NCBI GenBank assembly: GCA_039029935.1
Contig: JBCCFC010000794.1
Span: 1-6,529, forward strand
Origin: G039029935 sp039029935
GTDB taxonomy: Bacteria > Chloroflexota > Anaerolineae > Caldilineales > Caldilineaceae
Reading direction: 5' to 3'
Length of the DNA stretch: 6,529 bases
The notes under the pieces were generated by a model. It saw nothing but the letters and a program-made list of their open reading frames with translations. It was not told the origin of the DNA and ran no database searches. Shown here in pieces: positions 1 to 6,376 of this stretch (position 1 is its first letter; every line of letters starts with the position of its first letter). Made by a program: the position numbers and the translations under genes.

Positions 1-47
1 CACAAATATGTGGGTAATTATTTTTGTGGAATCGCACTACAAACAAC

Positions 48-53
48 AAGGAG
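48..53 (+). promoter_or_regulatory. Ribosome binding site of the dioxygenase
   Basis: AAGGAG lies 6 nt before the ATG at position 60. It is a near-perfect Shine-Dalgarno sequence at ideal spacing. It decides the start: the upstream in-frame ATG-like start at about position 24 has no such site and would add 12 residues unlike the family's N-terminus. Confidence 0.85.
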
Positions 54-59
54 AACTAC

Positions 60-971
60 ATGCAAGACCAAACACAAATCACAGTCAAACCACTGTCCGT
101 CCATATCGGTGCAGAAATCGAAGGCGTAGACCTCACCCAACCATTGGGTGACCAGGCTGTTACCGAAATTCGCACAGCACTCTTACAATGGAAGGTGGTC
201 TTCTTCCGTAACCAGTTTCTCTCCCATGCGCAACATGTCCACTTTGCACGGCAATTTGGCGACCCGACGCCCGGTCATGTCGTCTTCGGCGGGGATGACG
301 AATATCCAGAAATTTACTCGGTCGCCAAACATCGCACGGCCAACCAGGGCAAACCAAGCGTCAAACATAGCTGGACCGGATGGCACGCTGACATCACCGC
401 CGCCGTCAACCCACCCTTTGCCTCCATTCTGCGCGGCGAAATCGTGCCACCCTATGGTGGTGATACGCAATGGACCAATCTGGCCGCAGCCTATCAGGAT
501 TTGTCACCAACGATGCGGACATTCCTCACGCAGCTACGCACCGTGCATAGCTACAACAACCCCACCCAAGCATTGGACGCCACTGCCTACAACGAGAAGT
601 TGAATGCCAACAATCTCATTACCGAGCATCCACTGGTTCGTGTTCATCCCGAAACAGGTGAGGAGGTGCTCTATGTCAGCCCTAATTTTGCCAAGTCGAT
701 TGTCGGGTTGACGCCGACTGAAAGCGAGGCTCTACTTGTGCTGCTCAAAGAACATGCTGTGCGTCCAGAGTATACGGTGCACTTTAAGTGGGCGCCGGGT
801 AGCATCGCTTTTTGGGACAATCGTGCCACCGCCCATCTTGCGCCGTCGGATATCTACGCCACTGATTTTGACCGACAGTTTTATCGCGTGACCTTGAATG
901 GGGATATTCCGGTGGGGGTGGATGGGGAGCCGTCGAGGTTGATTTCGGGGCGGATGATTGAGGCGATTTAG
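60..971 (+). CDS. TauD/TfdA-family Fe(II)/2-oxoglutarate dioxygenase (alkylsulfatase/taurine dioxygenase-like)
   Basis: This 303-aa protein spans the family's full length (E. coli TauD has 283 residues). Such cytoplasmic enzymes couple oxidative decarboxylation of 2-oxoglutarate to hydroxylation of a substrate. For TauD and AtsK/Rv3406 types the hydroxylated product releases sulfite or sulfate, feeding sulfur assimilation. Visible features are the N-terminal strand with IGAEIEGVDL (residues 16-25), the iron ligands His109 and Asp111 in WHADIT, the distal His259 in RATAHL, Thr136 in GGDTQW, and Arg276 in FYRVTLNGD, aligned with the TauD arginine that grips 2-oxoglutarate. Asn95 of TauD, which contacts taurine, aligns with Trp105 here, so taurine may not be the substrate. 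VPPYGGDTQW and the C-terminal SRLISG resemble the AtsK/Rv3406 alkylsulfatase branch as I remember it. The start is set by AAGGAG at 48-53. It stands alone and converges on the next gene. Family is secure; substrate is open. Confidence 0.93.
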   Translation: MQDQTQITVKPLSVHIGAEIEGVDLTQPLGDQAVTEIRTALLQWKVVFFRNQFLSHAQHVHFARQFGDPTPGHVVFGGDDEYPEIYSVAKHRTANQGKPSVKHSWTGWHADITAAVNPPFASILRGEIVPPYGGDTQWTNLAAAYQDLSPTMRTFLTQLRTVHSYNNPTQALDATAYNEKLNANNLITEHPLVRVHPETGEEVLYVSPNFAKSIVGLTPTESEALLVLLKEHAVRPEYTVHFKWAPGSIAFWDNRATAHLAPSDIYATDFDRQFYRVTLNGDIPVGVDGEPSRLISGRMIEAI

Positions 972-997
972 ATCGTGGTGACGGCTTTCAGGTGGTG

Positions 998-1040
998 AAT
1001 AGCGTGACATTCTTGGTACACCCCAGAGTGTCACGCTATT
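998..1040. terminator. Stem-loop between convergent genes (probable bidirectional terminator)
   Basis: The left arm at 998-1013 pairs with 1025-1040: 12 perfect base pairs (AATAGCGTGACA with TGTCACGCTATT), then one T-G wobble and three more pairs, around an 11-nt loop. It lies 26 bp after the dioxygenase stop and 77 bp after the stop of the large minus-strand gene, where a shared terminator is expected. No T-run follows on either strand, so it is not a classic intrinsic terminator. It may need Rho, or may block exonucleases or read-through from the opposite gene. Confidence 0.6.
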
Positions 1041-1117
1041 AGCGATGACCTACGATTGTCAATCTCATGAGTTTCCAAAGAGCCACATCTGAGACTCGAT
1101 TCATTGATGAACTTCCC

Positions 1118-4100
1118 TCACGCAGTGGCTTCTACCTCATGGCTGATGACGGCTTTCCCCGGCTGGAACAGTTTGCGATAGACCCAGCGAGACGGCACAA
1201 AGACGCACCATAGGCCAACGGTAAGAACTAGCCCCGTTGGACCACCCACTATGAACGTCTCGAGTACGGATAGTTCGGCTAAATACCAAAATCCTATCGA
1301 TAGAAACTCCATACTGATAAAAAGAATAATTACCCCTCTTCTGTTCCGTGATAGGTGCTCAACTAATAGATCAATCAGCCACAAGCTATCGGCACTATCC
1401 ACCTCTTGGCTTACCACTACTTTTCCTCGCCGAAACAGCTTGTGATAGAGCCAGCAGGACAGAACAACGACAACCCACAAACCAACGGCAAGAATTAACC
1501 CTGTCAGGCCACCCAATATAAACGTTTCGAGAACAGGCATATTACTTGCATATAAAACGCCCAGCGATAGAAATTCCATACTGGCAAAGAGTATCATACC
1601 CCATTTGCTATGTAATAAAGGTATGGTTAATGTGGCAATCGTTAGCAAGGTAAGAAGTAAGAACATCAGCATCCATAGACGATCTTGCCATGACATCATG
1701 GCAAAATAAAAAGCATGCTCAGGTGTCTCTTCAACGACGACATCTAGCAGACTAGCCCTCTTTGGTATGGGGTACTTTGGACATGTCGCCTGGTGCAGGG
1801 CGAGCGGTCGAGCATCCATCCATTCATCTGCATCGAGATTCTGAACGACAAGACGACAGGGGTCGCGCATCAACGATACAGGCCACAATTTGATCATGTC
1901 GTCGTTGGCTGCGGATGCGAGAACCGCTCCGTCGGGACGCCAAGCAATGCTTGTCAGTGTCTCGGCATGACTACTGTGTGAGGCAACGTGCTTGCCAGTT
2001 GCCAAATCCCAAAGTGTAATCGTGTTATTATTTGTCGCCGATGCTAAGACTTTACCGTCAGGGCTCCATGTCAGACTATTCGTCCAGCCTAAACCAACAT
2101 CAAGTGATGCAATTTCATTGTGTGTTTCCGCATTCCACAGGATGACGCCACTATCATCCGAAGCCGAAGCCAACATCGTCCCGTCAGGACTCCACGTTAC
2201 GTCCATAATCCAGCCCCAATGATTTACAAACTCAACATAGTCATAGGTGGTCATATCCCAGAGATAGAGAGACGAATCATCTGCACCAGAAGCCAACGTT
2301 GTGCCATCAGGACTCCAAGCCACGCTCCTGACCCAATCTATATGTTCTTCCAGGGTTATCAAGTGTTCCACGTTTGTCATATCTGTCACATCCCAAATCA
2401 TAACAGTGGTATCCATTGAGGCAGAGGCCAAAGTCGTTCCATCGGGACTCCAAGCCACATCCAAGACAAAATCCGAATGGCCTTCGAGCGTTCCAAGTTT
2501 CTCCTGTGTTTTTACATCCCAAAGGATAATCGTGCTATCGTCTGAGGCAGAGGCCAACTGATGTCCGTCAGGGTGCCATGCGATACTCCGAACCCAATCC
2601 GAGTGCCCTTGCAGGGTGGCAAGATGTTCATGGGTAGCCGCATCCCACAGCATAATGGTGTTGTCCGCAGAGGCAGACGCAAGCATCTGGCCATCAGGGC
2701 TCCACGCAATGTCTTGGATATCATGTTGATGACCTTGCAGGGTTGTTACCCCTTGTTGGGTGGTCATCTGCCAAGCAATGACAGTGCCATCACTCGCACC
2801 AAAGGCCAGGATTTCATGATGGGGATGCCATGCAATGCCATTGGTCCCGCTCGAATCGCCTTGTTGCGTCAAAATGGGTTCATAGGTGGTGGCATCCCAC
2901 AGGACAATATTCTCGTCCGAAACAGAAACCAAGGTTTCTCCATCAGGATGCCAAGTGACGGTGTGAACGTTGTCTGAATGGTGCTTGAGGGTGTCAACAA
3001 GTGTATAGGTTGCCATATCCCAGAGGAGAACATGCCTAGCAGAGGTCGAGACGAGGGTGAATGGATCATCGGGATGCCATGCGACGCTCCAGATCGGTGC
3101 AAATGATGCATCCAATGTTGTCATTCGTTCATATGTGGTTGTGTTCCACACGATAATGGTTTTGTCGTCAGAGGCCGAGGCAAGCAGTTCGCCCGTAGGG
3201 TTCCATGATATGCTATTGGCAGAGGCGGTGTGTCCTTTCAAGGTAGCAATTGGATTTTCTGCCGACACATCCCACAAAATCACGCTGTTGTCCGCGCTGG
3301 CAGAGGCCAAGATTGTGCCGTCGGGATGCCATGCAACATCCCAAACCTCATCAGTGTGGTCGACAAACACAGCAAGTCGATTGTGGGTTTCGGTATCCCA
3401 AAGGATGATGGTTTTATCGGCAGAGGTAGAGGCAACCATTGTGCCATCGGGGCTCCATGCAATGCTGTGTACAGCATCTGTGTGACCGTCAAGCACAGCA
3501 ATGGGTTTGCCTGTTTCCATATGCCACAAACGAACCGTATGATCGTCTGAGGCTGAGGCTAGGGTTACACCATCGGGACTCCATGCCACATGATTAGCAA
3601 CATCATCATGCCCACTCTGTCTTGTCACCTCACTGACATAAATAAGCTGCTCACCTTCAAGAAGCTCACCCGTTCTTATTTGTTGAATGCTAGATGGGTC
3701 AAGATGCTGGGCCTCCAGAGAAAGAAGTGTCGCCATACGGTAATCTTTGCGTTCAATATGCTGTTGAATCTCTGAAACCATCGAGTGTGCGGCGGCGAGA
3801 TTATTCAGTTGCATTGCCACCCAAACGACCAAGAACGCGACGACTGCAACCGCCCCTACCAACGCAAACAGTCCATTGCGGAAACGCCGTTGAAGTTTTC
3901 GTTCCTGCTCTCGTTGAATCTGTGCAACTCGACTGGCTTCGAGCAATTGTTGCTCTAATAGGGAGAGATGACGTGTTCCATTTAATCCGTCCTCGACAAG
4001 CCTCAAATCATTTTCATCCAGAGGGTTGCCTTCCGCTGGCTGTCCTTGTTCATCCACCCACTCACCAATCCTGCTATCCAAGATGCGTCGGGCGCGCTGG

Positions 4101-6025
4101 CCGGGTTTATTCGACTCCTCATATTGGTGGCGGGTCAGTGAGGCGAGGGCGTCATGCGCAAGACGGGATGATTTGGACTGGTCTGCTTGTTGGCTGATGG
4201 GGTTGAAGAGTAGATACAACTCCTCACATTTTTGTACCAAAGGTGGGATATCATGCTCAAGATGGCGATACAGGTCCAGTAATTCAGCCTCGGTATGATG
4301 GTCGACTGTGCCTTGCGGTGTCGTGTGCGCAGCCAACACATCCAATACCAAACCGGAATCGACCACCTCGGCGCGCCATTCATGCAGTTTGTCTAGCTGC
4401 TGCTGGAGGAAATCGCGTAGAAGCAATCCTTTGCGTTTGAGCGATTGATAGAGGACAATATCAAAGTGGGGTTGACCGAGATTGCCCTTTTCGCATTCTT
4501 TCCACATCTTCACCAGCAAAATCTGCAATGTAGGCGCAATCGGTGAGTCAGGGTCTTCAAGCAGGTCATCGGCAATGATTTCGGCCAACCCAGCCTCGAC
4601 GGCCAGGTGATAGTGCGTTTGCAGCCGTGTTGACCGTGCGACACCTGTCACTGCTTCGATGATGCCCACACGGGTCAAGCGTGAGAGAAAGAACTTGGTG
4701 CGTGGTAGTCGTCGTCGCTTCATGGCATCTTCGATATCGGCCAGCCACTCTTTACGAAAACCGAGAATGAGCTTGCCTTGGGGGATTTGTGAACGCTGTG
4801 CAAAGAGTACATTCAACACATCGAGGAAATCAGTCAGTTCATGGGGTTGCTCGTGATTGGGTCGTGTAAAGATTTCTTCCACTTGGTCAAGGACGATGAT
4901 CAGTGGTTTGCGTGTTCTGCTGTCCGGCATTTGCTCTAATTCATGCCAACGCTTGGCGATTATCTCTGCATCCAATAGCTCCGGTACGGTTTCATCTGTC
5001 CACAATGTCTGTGCCAGTGTCCCCGTCAACCCCAGCCCTTGGTCACGTCGGACATAATGAATGGTCTGCCGCTGTAGCCGTGGAAGCAAGCCAGCCGCCA
5101 GCATAGATGATTTACCAACCCCCGATTCACCATAAAAGAGGAGTATTGATGCGCTATCGGGCGTTGTCACCAGCTCATAGAGTGTACGGATTTGATGACC
5201 ACGCCCAAAGAAGATTTCAGCGTGTTGCTCAGTGAAAAAATTGAGGTGGCGGAATGGGACATTGGGCAGGGCATATTCTGGTAATGGCGGTAGACCAAAA
5301 AGCGGTTCGTTGGCTGCCTCCGCAAGACTCCACTCGTTGAGTTGCTCGGCCCCCTGTTTAATGGTCAGGCTCCAGGGCCAGTGATAGAACTCGGTCATCG
5401 CTACACCCGTGCTATCCTCAAAATAGGCATCACGTACACTGCCCTTGCCAACCATTGCCTGCGCCACGCCCTCAGCCTCGTTAAAGGCTTTTTGCAGGTT
5501 AGCCCCACTGGTCAACGACTGATAGAAGTGGGTTGCAAGCGTCGTAGCAACATCATCACGGATGGATTGGCTGGTTGCAATCACAGCGGGAATATTGGCG
5601 TTGAGTAGTTCATCCACCTGCGGTTGGGTGGAGCAGGCGTTGAGGAAGACCAACTGGAGGCCATCCTGCTGACCAAGGAATGTAGCCAACCCGCGCCCAT
5701 CAATCATGGTTGTGCCATAATTTTCGTCACCGTTCCTGTTGGTCGCCGTGTTCCCACCAGAATTCTCAAGCATCAGCATAAAGTTTTGGGCGTGGCCCCC
5801 ATAGTGGAAAATAGCAATGCGGTTACGATATTCTTGAAAGACGTCAACGATCTCCTCCAACCCCGCATAGGACTTGATGACCAACTCGCAGAGGTTGTCT
5901 TCTTGCGCCTGCCGGATGACATCTTCCAGTTGACGTGCCTCTTCGCCCAAATTACGTAGATGGGTCTGTGTCCCCGCAGCGGGGTTGGCAAAGGCTAGAA
6001 AAATGACTGGCTTTGTGTGTTCCAT
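1118..6025 (-). CDS. CHAT/caspase-like protease - nSTAND NTPase - TM - 14x WD40 - multi-TM fusion protein
   Basis: This is one 1635-aa polypeptide. Residues 1-225 are a CHAT (caspase-like) domain with HYGGH (catalytic His78) and LNACST (nucleophile Cys131). Residues 255-290 (PFRHLNFF, then AEIFFGR) are the usual entry to nSTAND1-type NTPases. Walker A is GESGVGKSS at 299-307, Walker B IIVLDQVEE at 376-384, and Arg424 lies in the following GFRKEW strand. RLAHDAL (621-627) marks the end of the winged-helix part. A charged coiled coil (about 687-716) leads into TM1 (718-738). Fourteen WD40 repeats occupy 806-1386, followed by a Cys1390...TCP1415-1416 motif and five more TM helices (about 1449-1470, 1475-1493, 1500-1525, 1564-1583, 1588-1611). 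The family logic is that WD40 senses, ATP-driven oligomerisation switches, and the protease cleaves targets, as in NLR-like immunity or cell-death proteins. The ATG at 6025 is preferred: AAGGA sits 7 nt upstream, and the alternative TTG at 6094 would lie upstream of the predicted transcription start. Domain calls are firm; physiological role and target are inferred. Confidence 0.93.
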   Translation of the reverse strand: MEHTKPVIFLAFANPAAGTQTHLRNLGEEARQLEDVIRQAQEDNLCELVIKSYAGLEEIVDVFQEYRNRIAIFHYGGHAQNFMLMLENSGGNTATNRNGDENYGTTMIDGRGLATFLGQQDGLQLVFLNACSTQPQVDELLNANIPAVIATSQSIRDDVATTLATHFYQSLTSGANLQKAFNEAEGVAQAMVGKGSVRDAYFEDSTGVAMTEFYHWPWSLTIKQGAEQLNEWSLAEAANEPLFGLPPLPEYALPNVPFRHLNFFTEQHAEIFFGRGHQIRTLYELVTTPDSASILLFYGESGVGKSSMLAAGLLPRLQRQTIHYVRRDQGLGLTGTLAQTLWTDETVPELLDAEIIAKRWHELEQMPDSRTRKPLIIVLDQVEEIFTRPNHEQPHELTDFLDVLNVLFAQRSQIPQGKLILGFRKEWLADIEDAMKRRRLPRTKFFLSRLTRVGIIEAVTGVARSTRLQTHYHLAVEAGLAEIIADDLLEDPDSPIAPTLQILLVKMWKECEKGNLGQPHFDIVLYQSLKRKGLLLRDFLQQQLDKLHEWRAEVVDSGLVLDVLAAHTTPQGTVDHHTEAELLDLYRHLEHDIPPLVQKCEELYLLFNPISQQADQSKSSRLAHDALASLTRHQYEESNKPGQRARRILDSRIGEWVDEQGQPAEGNPLDENDLRLVEDGLNGTRHLSLLEQQLLEASRVAQIQREQERKLQRRFRNGLFALVGAVAVVAFLVVWVAMQLNNLAAAHSMVSEIQQHIERKDYRMATLLSLEAQHLDPSSIQQIRTGELLEGEQLIYVSEVTRQSGHDDVANHVAWSPDGVTLASASDDHTVRLWHMETGKPIAVLDGHTDAVHSIAWSPDGTMVASTSADKTIILWDTETHNRLAVFVDHTDEVWDVAWHPDGTILASASADNSVILWDVSAENPIATLKGHTASANSISWNPTGELLASASDDKTIIVWNTTTYERMTTLDASFAPIWSVAWHPDDPFTLVSTSARHVLLWDMATYTLVDTLKHHSDNVHTVTWHPDGETLVSVSDENIVLWDATTYEPILTQQGDSSGTNGIAWHPHHEILAFGASDGTVIAWQMTTQQGVTTLQGHQHDIQDIAWSPDGQMLASASADNTIMLWDAATHEHLATLQGHSDWVRSIAWHPDGHQLASASDDSTIILWDVKTQEKLGTLEGHSDFVLDVAWSPDGTTLASASMDTTVMIWDVTDMTNVEHLITLEEHIDWVRSVAWSPDGTTLASGADDSSLYLWDMTTYDYVEFVNHWGWIMDVTWSPDGTMLASASDDSGVILWNAETHNEIASLDVGLGWTNSLTWSPDGKVLASATNNNTITLWDLATGKHVASHSSHAETLTSIAWRPDGAVLASAANDDMIKLWPVSLMRDPCRLVVQNLDADEWMDARPLALHQATCPKYPIPKRASLLDVVVEETPEHAFYFAMMSWQDRLWMLMFLLLTLLTIATLTIPLLHSKWGMILFASMEFLSLGVLYASNMPVLETFILGGLTGLILAVGLWVVVVLSCWLYHKLFRRGKVVVSQEVDSADSLWLIDLLVEHLSRNRRGVIILFISMEFLSIGFWYLAELSVLETFIVGGPTGLVLTVGLWCVFVPSRWVYRKLFQPGKAVISHEVEATA
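1124..1327 (-). repeat. Internal duplication, copy 2 (C-terminal membrane hairpin)
   Basis: These bases encode residues 1567-1634 of the large protein. They align without gaps to residues 1478-1545, an offset of exactly 89 codons (267 bp), with 41 of 68 residues identical by hand count. Shared blocks include SMEFLS, VLETFI, TGL, VGLW, KLF and GK. Each unit holds two membrane helices followed by a basic tail. The copy ends at the protein C-terminus. Confidence 0.9.
1391..1594 (-). repeat. Internal duplication, copy 1 (C-terminal membrane hairpin)
   Basis: These bases encode residues 1478-1545 and are the partner of the copy at 1124-1327. The similarity also shows in the DNA, for example the shared stretches CCAACGG and GACCACCCA/GGCCACCCA. 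A 21-codon basic spacer (residues 1546-1566, rich in Arg near its end) separates the copies. This is a tandem segmental duplication inside the gene. Confidence 0.9.
1871..3610 (-). repeat. Fourteen tandem WD40 repeats (about 126-bp units)
   Basis: Fourteen units of 41-45 residues start at residues 806, 848, 890, 932, 973, 1015, 1058, 1099, 1141, 1183, 1228, 1269, 1310 and 1353. The consensus is GH-x4-V-x2-(I/V)AW(S/H)PDG-x2-LASAS-x-D-x-T(I/V)-x-LWD. Fourteen is exactly twice seven, so two closed seven-bladed propellers are the natural reading. Units 5-7 are the most degenerate: the leading GH and conserved Asp are lost and one unit carries HPHHEI. Units 8-12 are close to consensus. In the DNA this gives recurring near-repeats such as CCATCGGGACTCCATGC. 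Confidence 0.92.
3809..3877 (-). other. Transmembrane segment between NTPase and WD40 domains
   Basis: Residues 717-739 of the large protein (GLFALVGAVAVVAFLVVWVA within them) form one strongly hydrophobic helix. The preceding stretch ERKLQRRFRN is heavily basic, so by the positive-inside rule the N-terminal protease and NTPase stay in the cytoplasm and the WD40 part crosses to the other side. A charged helix-coil-helix linker (about 740-800) follows. Confidence 0.85.
4046..5263 (-). other. nSTAND-type P-loop NTPase module (domain within the large CDS)
   Basis: Residues 255-660. The P-loop GESGVGKSS (299-307), the hhhhDQVEE Walker B (376-384) and the Arg424 strand appear in normal order. A helical/winged-helix half follows, with LTRVGIIEAV (450-459), APTLQILLVKMW (497-508) and RLAHDAL (621-627). 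No key residue is missing, so the ATPase should be active. In this superfamily ATP binding normally drives ligand-triggered oligomerisation. Confidence 0.88.
5351..6025 (-). other. CHAT caspase-like protease domain (domain within the large CDS)
   Basis: Residues 1-225. Strand 1 is KPVIFLAFAN (5-14). IAIFHYGGHA (70-79) supplies His78, and LQLVFLNACST (123-133) supplies Cys131. IPAVIATSQSI (145-155) is the next core strand, and the helix HFYQSLTSG (166-174) completes the fold. Both dyad residues are intact, so proteolytic activity is plausible. Characterised CHAT proteases include separase-like and CRISPR-associated TPR-CHAT enzymes; the substrate here is unknown. Confidence 0.88.
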
Positions 6026-6032
6026 GATAGAG

Positions 6033-6037
6033 TCCTT
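6033..6037 (-). promoter_or_regulatory. Ribosome binding site of the CHAT-STAND-WD40 gene
   Basis: On the minus strand this reads AAGGA, 7 nt before the ATG whose first base is 6025. It decides the start, because the upstream in-frame TTG at 6094 has no comparable site. Confidence 0.8.
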
Positions 6038-6083
6038 GTCTGTGAATGCCACATTTGCGTTATCGTGAATCAAATCCAGCTTT

Positions 6084-6110
6084 ATTATACACAAAATAAT
6101 GGCATGTGAA
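6084..6110 (-). promoter_or_regulatory. Sigma-70-type promoter of the CHAT-STAND-WD40 gene
   Basis: The minus strand has a perfect TATAAT at 6089-6084. TTCACA (5 of 6 matches to TTGACA) lies at 6110-6105 with a 15-bp spacer, slightly short. The predicted transcript would begin near 6077 and carry a 5' leader of about 50 nt containing the AAGGA site. The -10 box is convincing; the -35 assignment is weaker. Confidence 0.65.
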
Positions 6111-6292
6111 CTCTGGGAAATCTACGGAAATACACCGGAAACACTCCGAAACGACTTGATCTGTCTAGGATTGGTGCAATTGCCCTATCACAAACCCTAG
6201 AACGTATCTCAGGTAGGCAACCTGAGCGTTGGGCTACTTACCATAAGGAATCTGCGGTATATTTTTTGAGTCTTGCGGATGAACTCTACTAA
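6110..6292 (+). pseudogene. Open frame of 60 codons without a start codon (possible 3' gene remnant)
   Basis: This frame runs from just after a TGA at 6107-6109 to TAA at 6290-6292, with no ATG or GTG and no TTG until its last few codons. The translation looks protein-like: RLDLSRIGAIALSQTLERI, then SGRQPERWATYHKE, then AVYFLSLADELY at the end, with two amphipathic helices. I do not recognise the family. No ribosome binding site precedes it, and its 5' part overlaps the divergent promoter of the large gene, so it may be the tail of a gene cut off when that gene arrived. A 60-codon open frame can also arise by chance (a few percent per frame). A 7-bp stem with a 5-nt loop (6208-6226) lies inside it. 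Confidence 0.3.
6113..6152 (-). promoter_or_regulatory. Helically phased TTTC motifs upstream of the promoter
   Basis: Read on the plus strand, GGAAA occurs at 6116-6120, 6126-6130 and 6137-6141, and a variant CGAAA at 6147-6151. Spacings are 10-11 bp, one helical turn, so all four face the same side of the DNA. They lie just upstream of the proposed -35 box, as expected for an activator site or UP-like element. No known regulator is recognised. Confidence 0.3.
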
Positions 6293-6376
6293 AATTTGAA
6301 TAGCATAAACCCTATAAACATGATAAAATGAGATTCTAAGTAAACCCAAATATGTTTTTAGAAATAAAGTCCAGTG
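6293..6376. other. AT-rich intergenic stretch, no gene seen
   Basis: This stretch is clearly more AT-rich than the coding regions. It contains TTGAAT just before TAG and scattered TATAAA and GATAAAAT words, but no pair at a workable -35/-10 spacing. Every plus-strand reading frame closes within a few codons. Confidence 0.5.

Noticed and set aside
1..28. Inverted repeat CACAAA ... TTTGTG and TAATTA as operator or -10 of the dioxygenase
   Set aside because: Arms are only 6 bp and AT-rich, and the -35 region lies outside the window; not enough to call an operator or promoter.
24..59. Upstream in-frame start for the dioxygenase
   Set aside because: It has no ribosome binding site, and the added 12 residues are unlike family N-termini; ATG at 60 has AAGGAG at ideal spacing.
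3057..3550. Long plus-strand open frames opposite the WD40 region
   Set aside because: They are antisense shadows of the repeats, with repeated residues mirroring the WD40 period and no ribosome binding sites.
1871..3610. CRISPR array or satellite suggested by regular repetition
   Set aside because: Units are about 126 bp, in frame, diverged and encode WD40 blades; no identical short repeats with unique spacers.
6026..6094. Longer start for the large gene at an upstream TTG (23 more residues)
   Set aside because: It overlaps the -10/-35 spacer and lies upstream of the predicted transcription start. It has no ribosome binding site, whereas the ATG at 6025 has AAGGA 7 nt away and begins directly at the CHAT core strand.
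6099..6197. 33-codon plus-strand ORF starting ATGGCATGTGAA
   Set aside because: Short, no ribosome binding site, overlaps the divergent promoter, and its translation is less protein-like than the overlapping frame at 6110-6292.
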